In this document: positions 27,401 through 43,800 of the stretch, in pieces
Position numbering within the stretch: the first letter of the stretch is position 1
How the letters are laid out: every line of letters starts with the position of its first letter
From: Candidatus Obscuribacterales bacterium
GTDB lineage: Bacteria; Cyanobacteriota; Vampirovibrionia; Obscuribacterales; Obscuribacteraceae
Assembly (NCBI GenBank): GCA_020050835.1
Contig: JAGVKB010000137.1
Coordinates: 20,676-84,675, forward strand
Length of the DNA: 64,000 bases
Direction: 5' to 3'
The notes under the pieces: model-generated
The model's database searches: none
What the model was told of the DNA's origin: nothing
The model's input: the letters and a program-made list of their open reading frames with translations, nothing else
Translations under genes and position numbers: made by a program

Positions 27401-28042
27401 CTGGAGGTTCAACAAGAGATGATGGCGGCGAAAGCGCAGGATTCGGCCTCGGTCGATCTCAAACTGATAGCCGAGCACGGCATCCTCGGCATCATGGGTG
27501 CAATCGTCAAGATCATCGAATCGAAAGATGCCTATGACCAACATCGCTCGCCGAAAGCGGCAGAGTTTGCCAGCAAACTTGCTCACGCGCTCCATCTATC
27601 CAAGGAGCATGTCACTATCATCTCTTTGGCTGCAGTTTTACATAACATGGGCAAAATAGCGCTGCCGCAAGAGATACTTCAAAAGCCCGGGCCGCTCACT
27701 GACGAAGAGCGCAAGATTATCGAACAGAGTCCGGCCATCGGCGCCAAGATACTTGAACCGGCAAAGCATTTGCATCGCGTGGCTGCGGTGATCGAGGCGT
27801 ATCACGAGCATTACGACGGTTCCGGCTACCCCAAACGTCTCAAAGGGGAGGATATCCCGCTGGAGTCACGCATTATCGCGCTTGTGGATGCTTACATAGC
27901 GATGACTTCCAATCGTCCTTATCGCAAAGCGCTTACGCATGAGCAGGCGGTCGATGAAATCAAGAAAGGGGCAGGCAAAGAATGGGATCCACGCTTGGTT
28001 AAGTTGTTTCTGGCGCTGCTGCAAAAAGAAGCTAGAGTTTAA
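24470..28042 (+). CDS. DICT-like/GAF/GGDEF/HD-GYP signalling protein
   Basis: This 1190-residue protein combines several signalling modules. An N-terminal DICT-like sensor (about 20-150) is followed by a Gly/Pro linker, three GAF domains (about 305-795), a GGDEF domain and an HD-GYP domain (about 1000-1190). The GGDEF has the active-type motif GGEEF (883-887) and an inhibitory I-site RDVD (Arg874, Asp877), so it probably makes c-di-GMP with product feedback. The HD-GYP signature is altered: HNMGK at 1058-1062 replaces HDxGK, and YHEHYDGSGYP replaces HHExxDGxGYP. Phosphodiesterase activity is therefore doubtful, and the domain may only bind ligand. It lacks transmembrane segments. The TTG start has GGGAG upstream. 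Confidence 0.88.
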   Translation: MQQGRAQLQMMLLQQAGNGSLPLSNLSPDTFLGFLRGVEQLILDERINPIIVYWSSQQAKRLLPKGQRYRELLRDAFCVSVFSEDKREPPDEWCFLVESQQLCLIVYGQQSGDMSAGPVFQCNGSFDAPVVRQAYSKMLPIWQSTDLAESNRVEDALKNIGQSATNPLMGQRCRQEWPVVKVPTREMPLLMPPAAILSGLAGAAGPGGQLGQQPATGLSEPLLPGPEQDARYGGADFPFHRAEGADKSNRLNTVADTQLTVPAKHHAPSEQQSVQSVQSSESAIFIPQAAQVIIRDIIGLLRHSDDVSSILQLAIEKLTIMGKAHRGLIWQVADGELAVTQEYSTSGQNCFVGNKLDSHDSTGILLEFLSRFPDESYSGVISVPDTHLDTNLHKMSRTLASLIELGDVRARMVAQLKCRGKFSGFLELQQCGQTRSWGEQDAQVLQNVAEMLSVLVQHEIDQNMIESDAQEMKLINEIANLFRESKGQRSHDVLVQSVKLVAQHLGFVHSQIYLYSQEEEKLVPQISDDRHEPLDFSAKTNPFVAVYEVGRVRKINLEPTRKGDPFFKHDMALVVPLVSEGERLGVLGFWQRMPNQTELRQKDEDLVLNIAGQLAVFIRADQAIAQVRDDQLRGALINRVSTEIKSSLKEVDQLLETLVEALQDYFMLGLCVVSLFDSQAQDFTKTKSTGNLDEISNPLAPNFGEQLFLTMLDELKEDKPVFLTPEQINTKLADKGIVIPKSVKMATLVPLVHAEQFKAALCLVSTDRVRPYPEKDMNMVADLAERVAVVISHAQLYAQVEQQAVTDPMTGLFNRRHFNEQLSREIDRFQRHGHPFSYIIIDLDYLKKINDTLGHQFGDEAIKHIAAVLKKQVRDVDTAARYGGEEFVILLPVTDTKAARAAAERICAAIREKEVAGIGTITASVGTSTYPIDAQDRDTLTELADQALYLAKHRGRNQVCSVAEDLKPSLEKKGQEALEVQQEMMAAKAQDSASVDLKLIAEHGILGIMGAIVKIIESKDAYDQHRSPKAAEFASKLAHALHLSKEHVTIISLAAVLHNMGKIALPQEILQKPGPLTDEERKIIEQSPAIGAKILEPAKHLHRVAAVIEAYHEHYDGSGYPKRLKGEDIPLESRIIALVDAYIAMTSNRPYRKALTHEQAVDEIKKGAGKEWDPRLVKLFLALLQKEARV

Positions 28043-28112
28043 TCGCGCTGCCGGCGAATTGCTCATTGCTTCAGAGGTTTTCCCGGGAGGATTGGTACTT
28101 TCGCGAAGGTTC

Positions 28113-28129
28113 TTAACAATCTGTTAACA
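28113..28129 (+). promoter_or_regulatory. PhoP/PhoB-type direct repeat (TTAACA-N5-TTAACA)
   Basis: Two exact TTAACA copies with 11-base period lie 71 bases after the large GGDEF gene. This spacing and sequence equal the Bacillus PhoP box and are close to cyanobacterial Pho boxes. Whether it drives a transcript is unknown. Confidence 0.45.
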
Positions 28130-28404
28130 ATTGCCGATTTGATCTTCTCAGCTTAGCTCGCGGCCGATAAAATAAAAGAAGATCGACCGAGTACGACAGC
28201 TCATTTTTTCAGCGGGCCACCAGGTGTTGGACCCCGAAAAAGTCTCACAATAACCGAGTGAGTCGAGCGGCAACGATCCTTGGACAACGTAATCGGTTTC
28301 TCGCGACGGCGAGTACGATAGGAGCAAGCCCCTTTGGGCCCGGTGGGTGAACCGGCAAAGGGGCTTGATTGCGTCTATTAACTTTTCGGTTCACTTGACT
28401 GAAC
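28130..28404 (+). other. Intergenic region with strong hairpins, possible small RNA
   Basis: No protein gene is visible. A small CTCGC/GCGAG hairpin lies near 28302-28315. A large hairpin at 28325-28367 has a perfect 12-bp outer stem CAAGCCCCTTTG / CAAAGGGGCTTG and an inner CCGGT/ACCGG stem; no T run follows. The 8-mer GAGTACGA occurs twice, near 28190 and 28310. Together with the Pho-type repeat upstream this could be a regulated RNA, but it matches no known family. It could equally be only the 3' end of the GGDEF transcript. Confidence 0.35.
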
Positions 28405-28587
28405 TTACTCGGATTTCTTATATGCCATGCAGCTTACAGCTGATGGCCTCTCCGGTTTCAGGCAGAGCGCTGGGTCGTTGAAGCGGCAATCATCGCAAAG
28501 ATAGCGATCGCCGCGCCAGCATCTGACCGCTCGTATCGTCAGCGCAGCCGCCGAGAGTCCAATTGTAAATAATACTGCCCAGTACAT
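28405..28587 (-). CDS. Small cysteine-rich membrane protein
   Basis: The product is 60 residues. An N-terminal hydrophobic helix (MYWAVLFTIGLSAAALTIR) is followed by a basic and Cys-rich tail with Cys in VRCW, LCDDCRF, ALCLK and SCMA. The five cysteines could bind a metal or form disulfides. AAGG lies just upstream of the ATG. The gene follows a 38-codon membrane-protein gene by 14 bases on the same strand, so they probably form a two-gene unit. No family is recognised and no function is offered. Confidence 0.45.
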   Translation of the reverse strand: MYWAVLFTIGLSAAALTIRAVRCWRGDRYLCDDCRFNDPALCLKPERPSAVSCMAYKKSE

Positions 28588-28601
28588 TTGAAGCCTTAGT
28601 C

Positions 28602-28718
28602 TTACTTCTTCGGTCGCTGCTTGTTCTTTTTCACCTTCACCAACGCCAGATAAAACGCTGATGCTACTACTGCCGCAATACTGGCAAGGAAAATCAGGTC
28701 ATGCATAGTGTGAGCCAT
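28602..28718 (-). CDS. Very small (38-residue) single-pass membrane protein
   Basis: The frame starts at ATG 28718, with AGGT five bases upstream, and ends in TAA. The product is MAHTMHDLIFLASIAAVV, more small hydrophobics, then a strongly basic tail KVKKNKQRPKK. It has one transmembrane helix with the positive end predicted inside. Such size and shape are typical of accessory subunits (KdpF- or CcoQ-like in size), but no homology is evident. It lies 14 bases before the 60-residue Cys-rich gene on the same strand. Confidence 0.45.
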   Translation of the reverse strand: MAHTMHDLIFLASIAAVVASAFYLALVKVKKNKQRPKK

Positions 28719-28800
28719 CAAACCTGATTTGATATTGCCTGCAGCTTTCGGAGATTTCCACTTCCACCACTACTACTTTGAGATTAAGCTCATCTGTTAT

Positions 28801-28836
28801 GTGTAGGGGCGGCTCTGGCAGCCGCCCGTCCTTTTT
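28801..28836 (+). repeat. Palindromic element GTAGGGGCGGCT...AGCCGCCC with T tract
   Basis: GGGCGGCT pairs with AGCCGCCC (28807-28827, 5-base loop), followed by GTCCTTTTT. It looks like an intrinsic terminator on +, but no + strand gene precedes it closely. The opening GTAGGGGCGGC resembles interspersed palindromes seen in several bacterial phyla, so it may be a repeat rather than a terminator. A second hairpin GAAGCCG/CGGCTTC follows at 28861-28881. Confidence 0.4.
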
Positions 28837-28967
28837 AGTGATCGCTTTCGGGTGGCTGCTGAAGCCGCTCTTACCGGCTTCGATATTTTAACATCCTGCA
28901 CAAAAGTGCCATTAGCCTTGGACAACGGCGCTTAACCAGCTCGCCCGTAAGACAACCGCCCTCGTTC

Positions 28968-37691
<8,724 letters not shown>

Positions 37692-38169
37692 TATTACGTT
37701 CCCCCGCGCAGCACTTTGAGGAGTGACGACAACCGCGTCTCGGTAGTAATCCCCCCGCCTATCCAGGAAATTTGGCGAAGTGATTCTCTTATTCTTGTTG
37801 CCTGGTAACTATCGAGCTTCCCCGGCCTTCGAGCCCGACCAACCATCTCTTGTTATTCCCATTATTTTGATAAATGAAGCATCTACTTATTAATAGGTAA
37901 GTTTAGATCGCTTAAGCAAACACGTGAGATTAAGTAGCGCGGTCTGGCTTGGTGCGAGCTGTCAATCATGTTCGGCGATGACGATCGTCATCCTCAACTG
38001 ATGACCATCGGTCGATGACTCACCGGGAGCAAATCCGTACTATTGCGGCATCGGATCGGACGGCGACGGCGAGACAAGGCGGAGCCCAGCAAAGTTGATG
38101 AGTCCAGTCCGGACTTTCAGGCTACTAACTTACTAACAACCAACAATCATCAAATTTAGGAGGCTGCTC
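37692..38169. other. Intergenic region between the giant surface gene and the pilin-like gene
   Basis: This 478-base divergent region holds no gene. It contains an operator-like cluster at 37977-38019 and the 10-base palindrome AGTCCGGACT at 38106-38115. GGAGG stands just before the pilin-like ATG. Confidence 0.45.
37977..38019. promoter_or_regulatory. Operator-like cluster of GATGAC repeats
   Basis: GATGACGATCGTCATC is a perfect 16-base palindrome (37977-37992). Further direct GATGAC copies follow at 38000-38005 and 38014-38019, the former within GACC-ATC-GGTC. This gives three direct and one inverted copy in 43 bases, a layout typical of a regulator-binding region between divergent genes. 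Confidence 0.5.
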
Positions 38170-38688
38170 ATGCGTACTTCTCTAACTAACATCGTGTCCA
38201 AAATTACTGTTGCTTCGGCTGTATTGGCTGGTCTTACAATGGCCGCGCCGGCGTTTGCTCAAGGCGACGTTTTCTCGGCAGGAGATCCCGGACAGCCGTT
38301 TCGATACAGCGCGATCACAGGCAGTCAAACCGACACCGTAAACCTCAGTCAAGCGCCGATGCTGCCCGGTGCATCGCATGGAACGATCGGTCCGAAAGAT
38401 GGTGATGCTACTGCCGTTTTCGGAATTAACACCGCCGCGACGGTTCGAGTCAATAACCTGGCGAATCTCGAGGCTCTACTCAACATCATCGCCAACGGCA
38501 TGGAGATTTTAGGAATCGCCTGGGGCGGACCGACGATGATCATGGGCTTTATGCACATGGCGGCAGGCACTCAAGATGCCATGAAGCGAGTTCTCTTCGG
38601 TTGTGCCGGCGTGACAGGTGGTCTGGCTACTCCCGGTATGATCAACTGGCTGGTAGCTTCCTGCCGCGATGCGAACCTCTTCAGCTAA
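38170..38688 (+). CDS. VirB2/TrbC-like pilin candidate
   Basis: The product (172 residues) has a signal peptide (about 12-31, cleavage after PAFAQ) and a polar mature N-terminus. Two hydrophobic stretches follow: LEALLNIIANGMEILGIAWGG with PTMIMGFMHM, and VLFGCAGVTGGLATPGMINWLV. A short loop with Lys-Arg separates them, and the chain ends with a Cys-containing tail. This two-helix layout after a leader resembles VirB2/TrbC pilins of type IV secretion systems, though the mature part is longer than usual. GGAGG before the ATG and a strong terminator after the stop suggest high expression as a single gene. No other VirB/Trb gene is in the window. Convergent TadE/TadG genes follow. Confidence 0.4.
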   Translation: MRTSLTNIVSKITVASAVLAGLTMAAPAFAQGDVFSAGDPGQPFRYSAITGSQTDTVNLSQAPMLPGASHGTIGPKDGDATAVFGINTAATVRVNNLANLEALLNIIANGMEILGIAWGGPTMIMGFMHMAAGTQDAMKRVLFGCAGVTGGLATPGMINWLVASCRDANLFS

Positions 38689-38704
38689 GGTCCCAGCGTT
38701 TACC

Positions 38705-38750
38705 AAAAGGGGAGTCCTGCCAGCTTGCTGCCGGTGGGACTCCCCTTTTT
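38705..38750. terminator. Strong bidirectional terminator
   Basis: AAAAGGGGAGTCC pairs with GGACTCCCCTTTT over 13 bp, ending in TTTTT on + and TTTTGG on -. It lies just after the pilin-like stop and also faces the TadE-like gene ending at 38960. Confidence 0.8.
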
Positions 38751-38959
38751 ACTAAGAAGTGAACTTCGAGGCAGTCATCCGATTGCGATTGACTGCCAGC
38801 CTCACTGTAGCGCTTGAAACTTTTCTTGCCCGCTGGCAGACGCTGCCTGTAGGTTCGAAGCGATCCAAGTTGGGATTGTAACATCACAGATTTCGGGTAA
38901 GCAGGTGTTCTTGCTGGCAGTGTTTAGCGGGTGTGCAGTTCAAGACCCACTGTTTTGCA

Positions 38960-39415
38960 TTATGGTGCTGGCAGTGGTGGCAAGGCCACAACCGGCTCTA
39001 CTGCCTGCGTTACAAATGTCGGGGTACTGTTTGCAGTTGGTACGAAGGGAATCGGTACCGGCAGCTTTACATCCATCTTGAGCTGGACCACAACCTTCCC
39101 CTTCGTCGGATCATTGGGATTGTCTCGGTCTATCGCTGTGTAATCACATGTTTTCAAGGTTAGATCTTGAACAAATCCGCTTTTCGCAAAAGATTTCAAC
39201 GCGTTATCGGCCGCAGTTTTTGCATCAGTGGCGTTGGTTTGATTAGCGGCGGCTCGGGCCGCCGCCTTGGCATATTTATCGGCAAGTTGATTGCTTAGAA
39301 CTACAACTGACATGTCCAAGAGAAAAAGCACGATCGGAATTAAGACGAGCAACCCGCCCATCATTTCAGCGAGTTGTTGGCCTGATTCCCTCCTGCTTCC
39401 ACTGCGCCAAGACAT
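38960..39415 (-). CDS. TadE-like membrane protein
   Basis: TadE-like proteins are pseudopilin-type or membrane accessory parts of Flp/Tad pili. The N-terminus is short and basic (RRESGQQLAEMMGG), then one long helix (LLVLIPIVLFLLDMSVVVL), then an alanine-rich helical stretch (KYAKAAARAAANQ) and a beta-rich extracytoplasmic part. This matches the TadE/G layout, in which a Gly-Glu-type motif before the helix precedes an Ala-rich segment. It lies 7 bases after another TadE-like gene on the same strand. No Tad ATPase, platform or flp pilin gene is in the window. Confidence 0.65.
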   Translation of the reverse strand: MSWRSGSRRESGQQLAEMMGGLLVLIPIVLFLLDMSVVVLSNQLADKYAKAAARAAANQTNATDAKTAADNALKSFAKSGFVQDLTLKTCDYTAIDRDNPNDPTKGKVVVQLKMDVKLPVPIPFVPTANSTPTFVTQAVEPVVALPPLPAP

Positions 39416-39422
39416 CTCTACA

Positions 39423-39959
39423 TTACTCCTTGTTCGGCAGGTTGGCTGCCTTGGTCGGGTCGGTAGTGTCAGTTAGATCATAACTAAGCGGGTCTTCCAG
39501 AAGTTGCTGGGTGCTGTACTGAAATGGAACAGATTCATTCAAGCCTGGTACCTTGACAAAAAACGGTACCGGCAAGAATGGATCCGCGGTCATCTTCGTC
39601 ACGACTTCAACACTGATATCGTTGCCGACGCCGGCGCTAGCATAGTTAACCTTTGTGCTGATCGAAGCTGGGTCTACTTTAGCAAATGCGCCGATGCCTT
39701 TGGTTCTCCAGCTGTCAACGATTGTTTTCTTGATTGGTCCCGTGTTGTTCCTGGCTAGTGTGGCTCTTGTCACTGCTGACTCGCGCAATTGCCAGGCATT
39801 GAGCATATTGCCGCAATTGTAGGTAAGACCGAGCGCGACGAGATCGATCATCGGAAATAGCACTACCACCAAAATAATGAAGAGCACCGGTCCGAATTCG
39901 GCGATACTGGAACCATGCGCTCTCCGTTGATTGGAGGGCTCCCTGAACGAGCTGTTCAT
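39423..39959 (-). CDS. TadE-like membrane protein
   Basis: This resembles the previous gene product but carries the more typical TadE motif: HGSSIAEFGPVLFIILVVVLF followed by PMIDLVALGLTY. The Glu before the hydrophobic helix is the residue conserved in TadE/TadG. After an Arg- and Ala-containing segment (RESAVTRATLARN) comes a beta-rich exported domain of about 110 residues. It precedes the 38960-39415 gene by 7 bases. The two probably form a heteromeric membrane complex with the large TadG-like protein encoded upstream at 40825-43899. Confidence 0.72.
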   Translation of the reverse strand: MNSSFREPSNQRRAHGSSIAEFGPVLFIILVVVLFPMIDLVALGLTYNCGNMLNAWQLRESAVTRATLARNNTGPIKKTIVDSWRTKGIGAFAKVDPASISTKVNYASAGVGNDISVEVVTKMTADPFLPVPFFVKVPGLNESVPFQYSTQQLLEDPLSYDLTDTTDPTKAANLPNKE

Positions 39960-40079
39960 CTTTGTTTGCTACCCCCGCTAAATGCTAAGCATCTAATTTA
40001 CATTATTCCCCCTTTTTTGCCGGATGCCAAGTTGTCCGCGCTTTAGTGGGTCAAGGTGGTTTTACTCAACAAGAGGAAG

Positions 40080-40607
40080 CTATTGTTTTTCCTTCAAGGA
40101 GAGGTAAATTTCCGAACCTTCGTTTCTATGGCTGACCTGCACACGGCAGTATTTACCCAGTTTGTATCCACTGAGGGTTTGAAACTTAGTGCCTGGTAAT
40201 GGCGCTGACTCAGTCATTTTCCAGCCGCCGCCCTTAAGTGCTGCTTTATACCACTGCGTCACATTTACGTAGTTGTCTCCACTTTGAAGCCTGATTGTAG
40301 TGTTCTTGCCAAAGGCATCGGTTGAGGTATTTCCGGAGAGAAACTTTGCAGTTCCGTAAACGGCGATCGGAAATCCTGGTGGTGGAGATGATAGTTGTTG
40401 CTGGTTGGTCTGCTTGTGTAGCTCGGCATATGAGCCTGCTCTCCATTTCCAAGGTTTGTATGCCGGGTCTACTTTGGAGTTCTTCCTTTGACCTTGCGGA
40501 CCGCGTTTGTCCTGCGTGTTGGACTGAGCTTCCGAAGACGGGATAGTAAGCAGGAGAGCAGCGCTGCTGATGGTTGAAATGACCAGGAATCTTGAACGAG
40601 TTGCCAT
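40080..40607 (-). CDS. Secreted protein of unknown function
   Basis: The product has a signal peptide (MATRSRFLVISTISSAALLL ending in SSEAQS) and a mature part of about 145 residues that is basic and rich in Gln, Ser and Tyr. It ends with alternating strands (KFQTLSGYKLGKYCRVQVSH). No family is recognised. The start is set at MATRSRF; an in-frame ATG 7 codons upstream also exists. It lies between the TadG-like gene and the TadE-like pair on the same strand and may belong to the pilus locus by position only. Confidence 0.55.
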   Translation of the reverse strand: MATRSRFLVISTISSAALLLTIPSSEAQSNTQDKRGPQGQRKNSKVDPAYKPWKWRAGSYAELHKQTNQQQLSSPPPGFPIAVYGTAKFLSGNTSTDAFGKNTTIRLQSGDNYVNVTQWYKAALKGGGWKMTESAPLPGTKFQTLSGYKLGKYCRVQVSHRNEGSEIYLSLKEKQ

Positions 40608-40769
40608 ATTAAGTATTGAGAGAGACACTGCAAATTCCTCCGCTCGACTAACCGCGATAAAAGTATACGTTGAAATTTCTAGTCGTTACCAGTTATTACC
40701 GTGAGCGTTCCACTAGTATGTGCCACCGATTGAATTGACAGAAACAATTTGTGAAAAAGTCGCCGTAAA

Positions 40770-40800
40770 GAAGAGGGGCAGACTTAGTCTGCCCCTCTTC
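40770..40800 (-). terminator. Terminator of the TadG-like gene
   Basis: GAAGAGGGGCAGAC pairs with GTCTGCCCCTCTTC, 14 perfect bp with loop TTA. It lies 25 bases after the stop at 40825. On the minus strand TTTACGG follows. Confidence 0.75.
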
Positions 40801-40824
40801 AATCAGGTCCTGCAATTATCGGTC

Positions 40825-43800
40825 TTAGCAGGGTCCGCTGTGACTGCAGTTTGATTTGCAGGTAGCGGCGGTATTCGTGTCCGTGACATTGGTGTGGGGC
40901 TGAGCATTGATGCCCGCATGCCTGACTGCCCGGTCAATCTTCTTTGTACCTGCTGCAATTGCAGATTGGAATTTGTCTGGAGTCACATAATTGCTGCCCA
41001 GTGAGTTAATCAGTGCCATATCCGGATAGCACTCACAGGGACAGTCTAACGGTCTGCAACCATGATTGACACCGGCAATCAAATCGCAAGGAGGCGGCAG
41101 GCGAGGATCTTGATCGCCGCCTGCGCCCCGCAAGGTGTCAGGCTGGTTGAAGAACTCTCCCAATACACACTCTGCCAGCATACCACCGGAGCCGCTGCAG
41201 GGAGCCATCACATAGAAGTACCAGTGCCTGACGTCTGTAGCGCCTCCGTCGCCTAGCCCGGAAGCTCCGGTGGCATTATTGGTGAACACGGGGTTGTATC
41301 CCCAGTCGCCGCCAACCAGATACATTCCATCTTTTGCCGGGTAGCGTGGCCCGACATAGGCGATGGTGTTGCGATCTTTATCAAACGGATTGTTGGCCCG
41401 CACTGAGGTAGCGTCGATTTTTTCGCCGATCGGCCTGCCATCAGTGGCAACCAGTAATCCAACACCGTTCTTGGTGTTGCCGAGCTCGACGATTGAAGCT
41501 GCTATGTCGGCATTCTCCGTAGCCACTTGACTGGCCGCACGGCAGACCAGTTTTCCTTCTTGGTTGAGGAATATGTACGCGTCCTCGCCCATGGGCAGAG
41601 TCGGGTTGTTTACTCCGGTCAGGAAATTTCTCAAGTCGGCATCAGTCCAAGTCTTGAACTGGTCGGGGTCCATCTGTTTGATGCGTGTCACCATCCGCTC
41701 GCGGATCGCTTTGAGCAGGCCCAGTTCGCTGTTCGCTTCGGGGTTGCCCAGACTACCGTTTCCGAATAGCTTCTGATTGACTTCCGGGTAACTGTAGGCA
41801 GCCATGATGCCGGCTGGGCTATATGCTACACCAGTGTTTTCCGGGTAGAGCATGACTCTGACAGTTGTGCTCTTGGCAAAGAGTACGGACTTGGAGCTGT
41901 TTTCTGGCGGTCTGTTCTGACCGACTTCCTCCATGCCGGAAAATAGCTCGATACCTAAGCCGTTCGAGAAAGCATACTTGAACAGTTCGTGGGCGTCGGA
42001 TTCGTATCCAGATGTGGACTGAATTCCGTCGAACTGCAGCGCCTTATTATTTTGATAGACCGTACCTGCTTTGATGCCAGGAGCCATTGTCCACAAGTGT
42101 GGGTGAGACCGGCTGCCGAATTCCATCTGATCGAGGTGCAAGTATCCTTTGCCATAGGTTTCGCCCACCCATTGTTTAACAACCGGGTCGGTCTTACTTG
42201 TCTCACTGATCGTATCAGTGTCTATCTTCTTGCCGGACAGATTGCCCTGCGCATCCTCGAAGAAGCGTTTGAGCAGGTTGGCAGCCGCTGCTTCAGCAGC
42301 AGCTGCTGCTTCTGAGTCACTGCCGCTAGTTCCGCTGGTGCCGCTGTCACCAGTGGTACCGCTTGTGCCGCTGCTACCAGTGGTACTAGTGTGCGGTTGC
42401 GCAGTGATCCCGGCATGACGCTTGGAGGCGAGGTGCTTCTTGCGAGGCACGCTGCTGGTACTACCGGACCCGCTTGAGCCGGAGTCCGGAAAGGCTGCAG
42501 CTATTCTCGTATCATTGTGATTAAGCCCGACTATCAAGCAGTCGGCCGTGAAATCGCCATTACTATCTTTCAGTCCGCTCGGCATGGCTCCCTTCTGCAG
42601 CACCGACTCGTACGTGTCGGTGATATCTGAAGTGTTGCCGTAGCTGAAAGCGGTGTCGTTGGAATTCCTCATCGACTTGCCCGGTACATCCGGGTCGTTA
42701 ATCAAAAACGGTGGGTCCTTCATGGCTGTAGTGAATGAGTCGCCGTCGTTCAAATTGGCGGGGGGAGCGCCATTAGAGCGAGCTCCCAGGAGCTGTGCGT
42801 TAGCCCATTCGATAGCGTGGTAGCCATTTGGTGGAACTTGGTCGAGTGCGTAGTTTGCTGGCTTGACAGCTTGCGAAATGTCAGTTCCGGGTGTCCCTTG
42901 TCCTGGCCTGTTGGCGATTCTAATAAAGAAGCTAGATGGAGATGGTTTTAAGACATCCATCGGTCCGGACTGTCCGAAACTGGCGACGTTAGTCATGCGC
43001 GCCTCGGCTTCCTTACCGTCTTTTGCTCCTTCTTTAATCAGCATCTGCGCCATAACCTGGAAAGTGTTTGGCACATATGGTCGTGAGTCTTGTTCCGGAA
43101 TTCCGGTGCTGGAATTGAAGGTGCTTTGCGATACCAGGTGTGGTCTCGAGTTGCCAGGTAAAGTAGTGAAGTAATAGCGCAGGTTATTGGTGGGGTCGAC
43201 TACTATTTCTTGATAGCCGCGAATAAACCCGTTGCCGTCACGAGCGCCGTTGATAGCGTTAAGAGCTGTCTGTGGTAGCCCTTCCGGTATTTGTGTTGGA
43301 TCAAACTGGACGTTGCTCGCTCCGCCGCGATCGACATAAGCAACCTGCCAGCCGTCAATAATTTGAACATTGGATGAATCATTACCCAGCATTCGGGTGG
43401 AGTTTTGCTTGCAATAGTCGGTGAAAGCTGTTTTAAGACCGTCAGCATTTGTCAGCCGCTGTCTTAAGGTGGTAGACATAGCACTAGCGAGCTGGCACAT
43501 CGCCTGCGCGTTGGAGAGCGCAGCAGGTGTGGCAGCCGCTTGATTGGCCATCGCTGAATAGTTCAAGCCGGCGACTAAAGCGTGTCGCCATATTCCATTT
43601 ATATTGCGCAGATTGATTTCGTCTTTAGCGGCACCGTCACCCAAGCCTCGGAAAAGTTTGGCAGCAGAGTAGGTCTTGCCGCCTACTTGAACATCTGCCA
43701 CTTCGTTGAGCTTAAGGAAGGGGGCTCGTAAGGCAACTTTTGCTACGTTTAACGCCCCGGCATCGGATGCGTTGGCAAATTCCTTACCGCCACCCAGAAT

